Positions 44,284 to 56,672 of a stretch of DNA of 64,000 nt are shown piece after piece. The notes under the pieces were generated by a model. That model worked only from the letters and a program-made list of their open reading frames with translations, made no database searches and was not told the DNA's origin. This stretch comes from Prionace glauca. Lineage: Eukaryota > Chordata > Chondrichthyes > Carcharhiniformes > Carcharhinidae. The position numbers and the translations under genes were made by a program. Positions within the stretch are counted from its first letter, which is position 1. Each line of letters starts with the position of its first letter. The DNA is taken from positions 47,636,138 to 47,700,137 of the forward strand of contig CM075760.1 in NCBI GenBank assembly GCA_037974335.1, written 5' to 3'.

Positions 44284-47052
44284 ATGCACGTACCTCCAAA
44301 AGGACTGGTGTTTGCCATTTACTACCCCGTCATTGCAGCTATTGGAGTTCCAGGTACAGTTTTGTTATTATCAAGTACTGTCTTTGTTCAGCTTGTAACG
44401 TTTTTTCAGTTTTATCATTAGCACATCTCCAACACATGGCATTCACTTCTATCATTTAGAGTGATGAATTTTCCCCTGAAATATATAGATTCTTCGGGTC
44501 AGCTGATACATTTTGTTCTCTTTCACAGGATAATTTTATAAATTTTAAGGGCTTTACTCTTCATTTGAATGATATAATATCTTGAATCTGCTGGCACAAT
44601 TTTCTGAATGAATTGTGAACGTTGTCGTTTTAGGCAGTGCCGTTTCACTCAAGTGACAGAAAAAGGCATTGACATGATAATGTCTCTCATTCAACTGTGT
44701 TTTGCCTGTCTAAAACCTGTGCCGCACTTTGGATCCCCCACCCCCCTCCCATCAAACTTGCCATGTATCACTGCAAAATCAATTTAGAAATGCAGTTATA
44801 TTTTCTTAGCAATGCAATTGTTGATGGATCCTTGAAAGTTATTATGTTGTACATGTAGTTCAATTACGACATTGACACACTAAGTGTTGCGAACTCGGAA
44901 ACCACAGCATCACTATTTCTGCAGAATTACTGGCACTGCTATTGGAAGTTACAGCCATTCCATTGCAAACGTGTAACTTTTTATTGTTAGTATCATTGAT
45001 GTTCCAGAATTATCGCATTGTCACCTCCCTGTACATGCAAATATGTTATTGTCTTCTCCCTGTTCCTGTATTGTTATCTAGAAATTCTAGATTTCTTTCA
45101 TGTTGTAGATATTGAGAGAAATTGATACGTACGAACAATTGCTGCCTGAATATCATGAAAGATTTTATTGACACACCTTCGGTATCAACGGGTTTTTGAC
45201 AATATAGGAGGATTGCAATAGCGGCGCTTTGGTGAATGATTGGTACACACCAATAACAAGCAAAGCGTACTGTTTGGTCTCCAGTCTCGACCCTCGACAC
45301 TCATTGCACAAGTCATCATTTCTCTCGATTCTTTTGTGATTACTTTGACCATGTTGACGGAGGCAGGGTAACTGCTGGTATATTTTGGATGGAATATAAG
45401 TGATTCTGGAAATGCTTTCATGCCTGTTTCAGAAATTTCAGAAGAGAGGTTCAAAGGACCCAGTACTGCTTGCGAGTTCTTAATCTTCAAATATACACTT
45501 CACTCAGATTTGTATATTTTAACCCCTGCAATTAGAGCAATACTCTTTCCAAGTGTGTCCTTTGCATCTGTCAGTTACAGAGATTCATTATACATCAGCA
45601 ATTACACTTCATTTTCGGGTTTGGTGCCACTTTCAGTATTTCCTCTGTAAATTCAGAGAAAAGCCAATTAGTTCCCCCGTCGTTGATTAAAGATTTAGAG
45701 TTTGCTTTAATGCAAGCATTTCCAACAGTGAATATTTTAAGAATAATTCGCCAGGTGGGACAACTATCGAAACTGAGCGAGATGGAAACTTTCCAGTTGA
45801 ATATTGAAATGAATGCTTTTTTATAATTCCATATTCAATATGTTCTGTTGGAAATTGCTGACTATTCCTGAAGGTGCATTTATGGGTTTTCAATATCTTC
45901 TTATCTTTCATTATATTGTATTGCATCATGATGGAATTCCATGTCAAAGACCCATCTTATTTATAATTCTTGTGATCATGTGAATAGAAACCTGAACAAG
46001 GGATAGTTTTCAATGTAGAATCAAGTCATAAGATTTTCAGTTTCATGCACAATCTTGTATCATTTTGATGTGAGCTGAGAAAGTAACATCTTGTCTCTCG
46101 TGTTGCCGTGCATATATTCTCCTGCCTTCTCTATTTTACAGCTAACTTGGCAGTCGCTGTAATCCTATGCCGAAGAAACTGTGGTCTCTCCAGATGTCTA
46201 ATTTACTATGTGGTGTCCATGGCGGTGACAGATCTCTTGGTTATTATTACCAGCGTGATATTAAACCGGATCGCTGGGATTTATTTCCCTGGCAGTTTTC
46301 TGTCAGTCACCCCAATCTGCAGTCTTCATGTTGTGATAACCTATGGAAGCATTGATAGTTCTGCCTGGTTAACGGTTGCTTTCACCTTTGATCGATTCGT
46401 GGCCATTTGCTGCCAGAAGCTGAAAATCAAATACTGTAGGGAGAAAACAGCGGCGTGGGTCATAGTGACCGTCTGCACACTGAGCGCTCTGAAAACATCC
46501 TTCCTGTATTTTACTTTTGAACCGTTATATATAATTAACAACATACCATGGTTCTGTGCTATAAAGCAAATATTTTACACATCCCTCGCATGGAACGCCT
46601 ATGATTTGTTCCGAACAGTTTCAATGCCCTGTATCCCATTCATTCTGATTTTATTGTTCAATGCCTTGACTATCAGACACATTCTCGCAGCCAATCGGAC
46701 CCGCACCAGGCTCCGGGCACAGAGTAATGGAGAAAAACAGAGAGACCCAGAGATGGAGAAACGGAGAAAGTCCATTATTTTACTCTTTGCCATCTCGTGC
46801 AGTTTCATTCTCTCATATGCGTTATTTTTTGTGACGATTCTCTATGTCCGAATTGCAAAGGTGCCTTATTTCTCAGATCCTGATCCCAGTGAATGGTCAT
46901 TTATCTTGGAGGAAAGCGGATATGTGCTTCAGTTTCTGAGTTCTTGCGTCAACCCGTTCATTTATGCAGGGACTCAGAGGAATTTCAGGACTGAGTTAAA
47001 GAATGGAGTGAATTATCTGCTGAGATTATTTGTTAATGTGTTTAAGATTTGA
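44284..47052 (+). CDS. GPR139-like class A receptor gene 1 (two exons)
   Basis: Predicted seven-transmembrane receptor of the plasma membrane, rhodopsin class. Exon 1 is 44284-44353 (MHVPPKGLVFAIYYPVIAAI, donor CCAG|GTACAG); exon 2 is 46142-47052 (acceptor ATTTTACAG|CTAACTTG). Joining them in phase 1 gives 'GVP-ANLAVAVIL', the TM1 sequence expected for GPR139-like proteins; total 326 aa. Visible landmarks: TM2 Asp54, 'GIYFPGSFLS', TM3 Cys83, DRF at 107-109 (DRY equivalent), 'CCQKLKIKYC', ECL2 Cys162, a basic third loop ('EKRRKSIILLF') and NPFIY at 294-298. The intron (1,788 bp) is AT-rich and element-poor. An upstream in-frame ATG (44233) would add 17 residues; I prefer 44284 because the paralogue starts at the same place. 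Human GPR139 and GPR142 respond to aromatic amino acids; the ligand here is unknown. Confidence 0.88.
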
Positions 47053-47341
47053 AAATATGAGATAGAAAACGAAAGTTTCATTTAACTCCAACAATTCCTG
47101 CATTTCTCAATGCCACACAAGGTCATCCTTCAAATATGTTCCTGTTTATGTACACCTAAACTAATGTGTGAATAAAGAAATGTATAAGGAAAACAGAACC
47201 AACGTAAAAAAAAAAAAATCGGTATTGAAATCTTGAGAATCCATGGGTTTCCCATGTCTCCAACTCAGTGGTGGACCAGTGATCAAGGTTCGACCCGCTT
47301 ACCTCCACGGTTCCTGTTTGATTCACCGTCTGTTAATATGG

Positions 47342-47715
47342 ATCAATTCATTGTTCACCACACAGAGAACAGGTGAATAGTTTTGCCCCAGTGTGAGGTG
47401 GCATAACATAAAGGTTCATGGTGGGAGATATAGGTGTAATGTCCGAGGTAGATTCTTCACTCAGAGTAGTTGGGGTGTGGAATACACTGTCTGCTGTGAT
47501 AGTGAAGTCGGACACTCTAAAAACTTTCAAGCGGTTATTTGATAGGCACATGGAGCACTCCAGAATGATAGGGAGTGGGAGAGCATGACCTTGGGTTTGG
47601 ACATTGCTCGACACAACATTGAGGGCCAAAGGGCCTGTAATGTTCTATTTTCCTATGTGAGCTCGCTGGTGTTTCAGCATATAGAATGAATCAGTGAATC
47701 CCTACAGTGATCACA
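47342..47715 (-). pseudogene. Zinc-finger remnant split by a LINE (F5) 3' end
   Basis: On the minus strand, 47715-47656 encodes decayed 'FTDSFYMLKHQRAH' and 47397-47342 encodes 'TGAKLFTCSLCGEQ', which together form neighbouring pieces of C2H2 fingers. The insert 47398-47655 is an F5 LINE 3' end ('tagattcttcactcagagta', 'tttcaagcggttatttgata', 'gggccaaagggcctgtaatg'). It is flanked by a TGTGAG duplication (47392-47397, 47656-47661). Confidence 0.8.
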
Positions 47716-48219
47716 GAAAGGTCTGGATGACCCTTTGTCAGAGCTGAAGACAAAGACATTTGGACGAGATTGATACTGTAACGGTGAGGGATGCATGTGT
47801 GTGGTGGGTGACAAAAGTGTCACATATAAATACAAAAATAGGCAGAATTTCAATGGTAGTGAGCATGGCTAAGAAAAGTGTTGTTAGTTGTCCATTAGGA
47901 GATCAGAATGTGTAAATGGCAGGATAAATGAAGTGTAAGAGAAGACCCGAATGGGGTGGAGGGAGTGGGGGGAAACACGATAGAAAGTGAGATTTTAAAT
48001 AAACAAGGTAAAATGGAAATTATGAAGATATATCATAGTAAAAAAATGAATAAATACGATATATGAAATAAAACAAAATAACAGGAAATGGGGTTAAGAT
48101 GGAGGAAAAGAGATGTTCTGAAGTTGTTGAGCTCATTGTTCAGCCCGGAATGCAGTAAGTACCAAATCAGGAGATCAGGTGATGTTCCTCCACTTTGCAT
48201 TGGAGTACCTCCTGATAAA

Positions 48220-50440
48220 GAACAAAGAACAAAGAACAACCCAGCATGGGAAACAGGCCCTTCGGCCCAATGAGCCCGCGCCGCCGCGTCCTCCGACACG
48301 TACACTGCCCTGTGTGTATGTGAGTGGAACCCCTAATTTAGCCAGATTCAGGGGAGAATAGTGTCAATTTGGTACACCAAATCAGCCTAAGAGCACATCT
48401 TTGGGGTGTGGGAGGAAACCGGAGCACCCGGAGGAAACCCACACAACCACAGGGAGAATGTGCAAACTCCCACAGGCACAGGCCCTAATCCATGCATCTG
48501 CACAGCTAGCAGTGCTAGTCACTGAGCTGTTGTGGTGTCCGTCTGCTGGTCCATGATTAAGCACACACAGCGACACGAAGTACTAGGCCACTCCCGGAAC
48601 CTCCAGGAGCAGCCCACGCACGACCCACCGCGTGCATGCCCCTCGTTTGACATCGAGGTGGACCTCCATCTGCGGAATAAAAAGACAAAAACGTTAACAT
48701 GTAATTCTACATTTCCGGTGTCGTCCCGAGGCTCTGACCCTATTTAATACCCTCTACTGTAACCCTCCACCCTTGTTTCGCTCATGTGTCGATCTAAGTA
48801 AACCTTAAACAAGTCCAACGTGCCTGCCTCCACCACCCTACTCTTCAATGCGTTCAATACCCCCACGACCCTCTGCGTGAAGAATCTTCCTCTCATATCC
48901 AAATTATACTTCTCCCCCTTACCCTTAGATCGTGACCTCTCGTAATTGTCCACAATCTAGGGAACAACCTACCATTATTGACTCTATCTATTCCCTTCAG
49001 TGTTTTACACACCTCTATCATGTCCCCCCTTAATCTCCGTCTTTCCAAGGAGAAGAGTCCCAGTTTCTCCAACCTTTCCTCGTAACTCAGTCCTTCCATG
49101 CCACGCAACATCCTGGTAAACCTCCTCTGCACTCTCTCCAGAGTCTCCACGTCCTTCCGGTAGTAAGGTGACCAGAACTGGACGCAGTACTCCAAATGCG
49201 GTCTAACCAACGCTCTGTAGCATTAGACGGCAGCTTTTATACTCTATACCCCTTCCTATAAAGGCTAGCATTCCATAAGCTTTCCTCACAACCTTCTCTA
49301 CTTGTGTCGCCACCTTCAGAGACTTGTGAACCTGCACTCCCAGGTCCCTCTGTATTTCTATACTCCTAATCGGTCTACCTTTTATCACGTAGCTCCTCTC
49401 TGCATTATTCCTTCCAAAATGCATCACCTCGCATTTGTCAGGATTAAAGTCCATCTGCCACCTATCTGCCCAATATACCAACTTATCTATATGCTGCTGT
49501 GTCACCTGACATTCCTCCTCGGTATCCGCCAATCCTGCCATCTTGGTGTCATCCGCAAACTTGCTGATCACACCACGTACGCTCTCTTCCAAGTCGTTTA
49601 TATATATTACAAAGAGGAGAGGTCCCAGTACTGAGCGCTGTGGCACACCACTGGTGACTGGCCTCCAGCCCGAAAAGGTCCCCTCGACAACTACTCTCTG
49701 CCTCCTATTGCCCAGCCAGTTTTCAATCCACCTAGCTACCTGTCCTTGTATCCCATGTGCCCTATCCTTTTCTACCAGCCTACCATGAGGGACTTTGTCA
49801 AATGCCTTACTGAAATCCATATAGATGATATCAACGGCTCGCCCATCGCCAACCATTTTTGTCACCTACTCAAAGAATTCTACCAGATTCGTAAGGCAAG
49901 ACCTCCCCCTAACAAAGCCATGTTGCATATCCCTAATCAGATTGCAACGCTCCAAATGCTCATACATCCTACCCCTAATTTTTTTTTTCAATAATTTTCC
50001 TACCGCCGATGTCAAACTCACTGGTCTATAATTACCCGGGTTATCCCTACTACCTTTTCTAAACAGCGGTACCACATTAACTTCCCTCCAGTCTTCTGGG
50101 ACCTCACCAGTGTCCAAAGAAGAGACAAAGATTTGCGTCAGAGGCCCAGCAATTTCATCTTTCACCTCCCTCAGCAGCCTGGGATAAATACCATCAGGCC
50201 CCGGAGCTTTATCCGTTTTTATGCTCCCTAAAAACCTTAGTACTTCCTCCCTCGTAATGGATATTTCCTTCCACTGATCTACAGCTCCCTCCAAGACACT
50301 ACACAACACGGAACCCCTCTCCTTCGTGAATACCGATGCAAAGTATTCATTCAGGATCTCCCCCATTCCCTCAGACTCGGTACATAGCTCCCCTCCTTTG
50401 TCCCTAAGAGGACCAATTTTCCCTCTAACCAGTCTCTTGC
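48220..50440 (-). mobile_element. CR1-like LINE (F4), long 5'-truncated copy
   Basis: Pre-RT and RT coding at 50366-49203: 'EILNEYFASVFTKE', 'APGPDGIYPRLL', '[13 protein letters not shown]', '[14 protein letters not shown]', 'GVPQRSVLGP' (Gln-Gly changed to Gln-Arg) and 'KFADDTKMAG'. The C-terminal region is at 49210-48744 in shifted frames. The 3'UTR (48740-48230) includes the SINE-like module and ends with (TTCTTTG)n at 48220. Same family as 16652-18499. 47760-48219 has no recognised gene. Confidence 0.9.
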
Positions 50441-51333
50441 TCCTTTCTTATTGTCTGCGGAGCTGAGGAAGAGAACATAATAGATGGGCTTTTTTAGGCA
50501 TTGCATTATTTCATAGATGCCTAATTGGTTAAATCATTAGATACTAGTTATGTGTCATTGTCGAAGCCCACCCATGGCAGACACATCCATGTCACTGGGA
50601 ACAAGCTCTTCTCCAATAGGCGCTATCCCCCTTCGAGCCTTTTGCTATTTTTATTTGTTAACAAGAATTCTGACTGTCCCGAAGCTGCTTTAAGTTTTGA
50701 ATTCCTGATGTTCAATAATGCAAATCCTTTCAATGCCTCTGATCTGTTATTGTGATTGTCAATAGCAGGGGCAATGTCCCAGAGTGTTAAAAAAGGGAAA
50801 GTGTCTTGACTGTTTCTGCTCAGTCGGAAAGTTCACCCTTCAATCTCCTCTGATTCCCATCCCCAAAGAGTTTCTCATGATTCACAAAGCTAGAGACTGG
50901 GTTTATCTGGTTTGGTTCCTTCTCCATTTTCCCCACCTGCAACTGGCAAGTTTTTCAAAAGCTCCTCTCAATACCCTGCCTTGCATCGTGTCCTGAGATT
51001 TGGAAATTCAATTACGTTGGGAGATTATAGTTTTAGGAATTGTTCTCCTTGGAGCAAAGAAGTTTAAACTGAGATTTCAAGGAGTTGAATAATTTTCTGT
51101 CTGGAGGCAAGTAGTTTGATGGAGCAGATAACGATATTTTTTTTCTACTGACGAGAGACAGTAAGGAGAGGACTGGGTTAAGGTAGTCAACGAAATACAT
51201 ACTAGCATTGGTGCAGGGCCATTTCCCAACAGCCGAACATGTGTTACCAAACCATTTTAGGCGAATCATGTTCTTCTGCAATGCAGCATTCTTAAAAAGG
51301 AAGTAAGTGAAAAGAAACAAATGACCTTGCAAA

Positions 51334-51405
51334 GGGGGCACTCGGGTTTGAACCGAGGACTTCTTGATCTGCAGTCAAACGCTCTACCACTGAGCTACAC
51401 CCCCT
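51334..51405 (-). tRNA. tRNA-Cys(GCA)
   Basis: 72 nt with acceptor GGGGGTG/TGCCCCC, D arm 'tagctcagtggtagagcg', anticodon loop CTGCAGA (GCA), and T arm CTCGG-TTCAAAC-CCGAG. T-rich sequence with TTTT lies about 20 nt downstream on the minus strand. 50441-51333 contains nothing recognised. Confidence 0.95.
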
Positions 51406-51824
51406 TGTGCACGGGGTCTGACTAATTTGTTTCTCAGCATTATACCCATGGTCATAGAATCACTCCAGTCTTCCATCCAATTACAAGACATTAGGTCACC
51501 CTCGATATTTTCCCCGACTGTGTTCTTGTGAGTAGACAATTAAGTGTCTAAACACTTCTGAAGGGTTAGATGTAAAGAGAAACTTTATTTCTCTTTACAT
51601 ATAAGCTTTTTGAACGCTGTTTTTCGAACATTTTCGGTTTTGAGGTGAAATTTGCAGCATCTGTAGTGCCTTGTTTTTGGGTCACAATGGATTAATTTTC
51701 TTCTTGCAACGTCAACTGCCTTAAAAGTTAAAGGACCGAGGTGTAAAGCAACAAAAAAAGACAACGAATGTCACTTTGTTCCACAACAAATAGAACAAAA
51801 TGTGAATTAGTATTTTTTTTTAAA

Positions 51825-51990
51825 TTCATTTCTGGGTCGTGGGCATCGCTGGCCGGGTGAACATTTGCAGCTTATCTCTAATTGCTATTCGATTCACTGG
51901 CTTGTTCAGCCCACTCAGAAGAGAGTTAATAATCAACTACATTCCTCTGGATTTGGAGTCACGTGTGGGCCAGACCAGTTAAGAATGGTG
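51825..51990. repeat. Dispersed shark repeat, reversed fragment
   Basis: 'attcatttctgggtcgtggg' 'catcgctggccggg' to 'tctggatttggagtcacgtg' 'tgggccagacc' is the reverse of the 1-142 element. Confidence 0.6.
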
Positions 51991-52144
51991 GATTCCACTC
52001 TGCAGCTTTTCCAGTGCGACCACATCTCTCCGAAATGTAAGTTTCGGAACTGCATACAATGCACCAGCTACTGCCTATCCTACGGTTGATATAGTTACAG
52101 CCTTAGCTCCCTGTTCTCGGAAGCTCTATGCTTCGGGTAAAAAC

Positions 52145-52700
52145 GGCAAGTATACCACTTGCCTTGTCAACCGCTTTATCCATCTGTCCTGTTGCATATC
52201 GATAACAAGGTCCTTCGGAGCTCCACACGATCCTTTCCGTCATGGTTTATTCTCTTGTCTTACTTGTCCCGCCCGAATGCATCACTTCACATTCATCCGG
52301 ATCGAATTCCATTTCCCACTGATCAACCCATCTCACCAGCTCGTCTATATTGTCCTGTGACTGGACATTATACACCTGCCTATTTACCGCCTCACAAATG
52401 TTTGTATCCTCGGTAACTCACCGATCAAGTTCCCACTTTCAAGTCCAAATCATTCATATAAATCACAGATGCAAGGGCCCCAAAACTAATTCCCATCGGA
52501 CCCCACTGTACACACGCTTCCATTCTGAAAAAAAAACGTATTAACCGCTTTATGCTCATGTTCTGCTACATTAATGGACTGCTGTACACGCACTCCCACG
52601 TTTCCTCAGAGATTCCAAAGGTTCTGTGTTTATCATGTATTCCCTTTGCCTTGGTTGTTCCGCCCGAGCGCATCACCTCAAGCTGCCCAGCCCGTCGAAG
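52145..52700 (-). mobile_element. Old CR1-like LINE RT fragments
   Basis: The complement carries decayed equivalents of motif B/C and the 'RWDVNFN..KCEVMHSGR' stretch ('cccgcccgaatgcatcactt' 'cacattcatccgg', 52270-52302). A second, similar stretch lies at 52600-52680 ('ccgcccgagcgcatcacctc'). Two overlapping old copies are likely. Confidence 0.65.
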
Positions 52701-53259
52701 TCCTCCAGTGAACCAAAGCTATCCTCCTCCCTATTTACTAGTTGAAACAGGGAACGGGTTAATGAACTTTGTAATACTGAGAAATTTGTAAAAACAAAAA
52801 CACTAAAACTTGTTGTCGTGTATCCAAGAACAGATAAGAGAACAGAAATACACGCTTATGATTTTCCCTGCTAATTGTATTGAGGAATGTGGCTAACCCA
52901 GGCAGTATCCATTTTAAAGTTCTGAGTTAGGAGGCATTTGAGGTTCACGTTGTTTTAATTTAACAAGTTCCCAGGTCGGGAATAAATTGTATCCCAGGCT
53001 GCGGTTGGGTGGCAGGAAATAAATTATAGTATTTTTTACCCAAATGCGTAATTCCCTCTGGAGACAGGGAGGGTAGCAAATGATTGGAGGGCAGTTATAT
53101 GGTTCCACATTCCTTAAAGTGAAGTAGTTATCCACCAGGACATTAAAGTCCAGTGAGACTTAAGTGATTCATAAGGAAACTATTGGACAACATTCCAAAG
53201 AAGAGATAAGTTTTGAACAGGGATATTTAGATGCTTTTGTCAGAGGTCATGCCGAAACA

Positions 53260-53775
53260 AGATTTTTTTTTCAGTACGATCTAGATGAGAAGGTGACGGA
53301 TGGTAATTAAGTCTAAGGGCGATTAAACAAAAAACGCCAGCGTCGATAGTAGCGAAAAAAAATATGGGTTGCAGAAAGATAGAGATGAGAGATTCTGATT
53401 GAGGTATATCAAATTTTAAAAGAGATCGACGAGGTAGAGTTTTCTCTTATGGGGCAATCTAGAGAAAAAGAGCTCACATATATATGTTGAGAGGTTATGG
53501 ATTAAGTACTGAGATGAGGAGGAACTAATTCTCGCAAAAGTTGATGGATTTGTGGAACTCGCTATCACACTGCTCAATGGAGCTTGAATGGTTTCGACAG
53601 GGAGACAGATACATTTCCGGTAACAAGAGAGAAAGAGGTATTTGGGGAGCAGGTGGGGTGGTGGATTTGAGACAAAACAAGATTAGCCTTGATTTGATTG
53701 AATGGCGGAGCATGATTGAAGGGCTGATGTTGCAGGCTTTTGCACACAATTCCAATGTTCCTATGTTTCTTTGAG
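53260..53775 (+). mobile_element. Old LINE 3' end (F1-like)
   Basis: Decayed coding followed by 'ttgatttgattgaatggcgg' and 'gaagggctgatgttgcagg', a LINE tail related to F1 ('ttattgaatggcggggcagg'). It ends near 'cctatgtttct'. Confidence 0.6.
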
Positions 53776-53814
53776 CAGCCAGGTGTGGTTGATCAGGAGC
53801 ATAAACCCATATTG

Positions 53815-54570
53815 TGCTAAATTATACACTTTGGAAGGGGAAATATAACAAGGGAGAACGCAATGGATGGAAGAACACAACGCAGCTCAGAGGAGCAAAA
53901 TGATCTTAGGATGTTTCTCCAGTGATCGCTGAAAGGGCAGGACAGAGTAATATGATAGTTCAGAAGAACTTCTCTAACGCTCGTGGAAAAGATTACATGA
54001 GCAGGTCGGATATATTGGAACTGTATGAAACTTTGGATAGGCAAAAGCTGGAAGTACTGTATGCAGACCTGGAGGACCCATTTTAAGAGCACGTGATTTA
54101 ATTGGCGAGGCTGAAGCCAATATTCACTGGAATAGCGCCTGAGATACACAGTTTTAGATATGAAGAGAGGTTGAAAAAGACCGTGTTGTTTCGAGCAGAG
54201 GAGGCAGAAAGGGAATCTAATTGGATTGGATAAGGCCAAGAACTTTATGGACAAGATAGGGAGGAAATTGCTGCTCCCCATTGTTGAAGGGTCAATAGGA
54301 AAGGGACATAATTTGCAGGTGAGATGCAGGAGGCTTAGAGGGCATGCAGGGAAACAGTTTTTTTCACAGAGAGAGTTGAAAGTCCGGAATGCACTGCCTG
54401 GAGAATTGGAGAGGCATGAATACATGCAAACTTTGAAAAGTACATTGATGAGCACATGACATTTCATAACATTAAAAAAGATGGGCCAAGTGGGATTAAT
54501 TTAGATTTAACGCATTTTTGTTGGTGCGAAATTGATGTGCCAAAGGGACTCTTCTGGACTGCATGCTTCT
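53815..54570 (+). mobile_element. Old CR1-like LINE fragment
   Basis: 'HFGRGNI'-like start, a degenerate 'LRMFLQ..LKGQDRVI' and C-terminal equivalents including 'LQVRCRRLRGHAGKQFFSQR' with 'ELKVRNALPGELE'. All catalytic motifs are missing and frames are broken. Confidence 0.65.
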
Positions 54571-54904
54571 ATGACTGTCCGTTCTGGAGCCTGCGATCAT
54601 AATGATAGAATAATCGCCCAGTTTTGACGTTTCTTTGATTTTCATGGTCATTTGTACAAGTTTCTTGTCGATAGGCCATCTTTATTTTCATACCGTTATT
54701 CAATTCCAGGCCTTTCATACAGATGAAATTGATGCTGGCCGAATTAGAATATCAGTTAGCAATAAACAACTTCATTGTCGGATTGAAGGTGCATTTAAGT
54801 GTGAACATCAGCAGGTCACTTCTGTTAAAATACGTGCATTTCATTTAAAATCACATATTTGTAATTGTGTTCCAGCTATGACTTCAACACTGAAGCAAAA
54901 AACA

Positions 54905-56492
54905 ACTCATCAAAGTGCTTCCTCAAGCAATAGAGGGTTTGAAAATAGATAGGTCCCCTGGTCCGGATGGGATTTACCCTAGGATTCTTTGGGAGGCAAG
55001 AGAGGTGATTGCGAAGCCTCTGGCTCTGATCTTCAGATCGTCGTTGGTCTCTGGTATAGGACCGGAAGATTGGAGGACAGCAAATGTTGTCCCATTGTTT
55101 AAGAAGGGGAGAAGAGACTTCCCTGGGAATTATAGACCGGTGAGTCTTACTTCTGTGGTGGGTAAGGTTTTGGAAAGGATTATTAGAGACAGGATTTATA
55201 GTTATTTGGAGAGTAATGAATTGATTAGAGACAGTCAGCATGGTTTTGTAGCGGGTAGGTCGTGCCTTACTAACCTTATCGAGTTCTTTGAGAAAGTGAC
55301 CAAAGAGGTGGGTAGGGGTAAGGCAGTTGATGTGGTGTATATGGATTTTAGCAAGGCGTTTGATAAGGTTCACCATGGTAGGCTTCTGCAGAAAATGCAG
55401 ATGTATGGGATTGGGGGTGATCTAGGTAATTGGATCAGGAATTGGCTAGCAGATAGGAGATGGTTGATGTTAAATATTCGTCATGGAGTTCGGTTACGAA
55501 TGGTGTGCCTCAGGGATCTGTTTTGGGGCCACTGCTGTTTGTAATTTTTATTAATGATCTGGATGAGGGTATAGTTGGGTGGATTAGTAAGTTTGCTGAT
55601 GACACCAAAGTCGGAGGTGTGGTAGATTGTGAGGAAGGGTGTCATAGTTTGCAGGGTGACTTAGAAAAGTTGCAGAGCTGGGCTGCGAGGTGGCGGATGG
55701 AGTTTAATGTGGAGAAGTGTGAGGTAATTCATTTCGGTAGGAATAACAGATGTGTTGAGTACAGGGCTAACGGGAGGACTTTGAATAGTGTGGAGGAGCA
55801 GAGGGATCTAGGTGTATGTGTACATAGATCCCTGAAAGTTGGGAATCAAGTAGATAAGGTTGTTAAGAAGGCATACGGTGTCTTGGCGTTTATTGGTAGG
55901 GGGATTGAATTTAGGAGTCGCAGCGTCATGATGCAACTGTACACAACTCTGGTGCGGCCGCACTTGGAGTTTTGTGTGCAGTTCTGGTCCCCACATTACA
56001 GGAAGGATGTAGAGGCTTTGGAGAGGGTGCAGAAGAGGTTTACCAGTATGTTGCCTGGTATGGAAGGGTGATCCTATGAGGAGAGACTGAGAGATTTGGG
56101 GTTGTTTTCGCTGGAAAGAAGGCGGCTAAGAGGGGACCTTATTGAAACATATAAAATGATTAGAGGTTTAGACAGGGTAAATAGTGATAGCCTTTTTCCT
56201 AGGATGGAGAAAGCTAGCACGAGGGGGCACGACTTTAAATTAAGGGGGGGTAGTTATAGGACTGATGTCAGGGGTAGGTTCTTTACCCAGAGGGTGGTGA
56301 GGGACTGGAATGCCCTGCCAGCTGCAGTTGTAAATGCGCCTAGTTTGGGGGCGTTTAAGAGATCTGTGGATAGGTTTATGGATGAAAAGGGATTGGTTTA
56401 TGCTAGTGGGTCATTGTTTTGTAACTGGTCGGCGCAACATCGTGGGCCGAAGGGCCTGTTCTGCGCTGTAATGTTCTATGTTCTATGTTCAA
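54905..56492 (+). mobile_element. CR1-like LINE (F2), 5'-truncated
   Basis: The RT is present in three overlapping frames (54915-55544, 55460-56071, 56096-56572): '[13 protein letters not shown]', '[13 protein letters not shown]', '[10 protein letters not shown]' and '[11 protein letters not shown]'. A short deletion near 55460 ('ADRRWLMLN') and a stop near 56070 break it. The 3' end is (TTCTATG)n. It lies between receptor genes 1 and 2. Confidence 0.9.
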
Positions 56493-56672
56493 TACAATCC
56501 ACCATGATTCATTGTTTAATTAATGGTGTTTGTTCAGTGAGTGTAAGTAACATTATTGGTATAGTTAGCTAATTGTGCCTAGGGGGGATAAAACCAGGTA
56601 TAATAGAGTATTATTTGAAAGTTGAACAGACACAAGTGATTCTCAGTTAGACATTACTGCGTCTCACAGAAG

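Noticed and set aside
46108-46141. ATG at 46108 as start of receptor gene 1
   Set aside because: Intronic for the same reason; the exon at 44284-44353 fits better.
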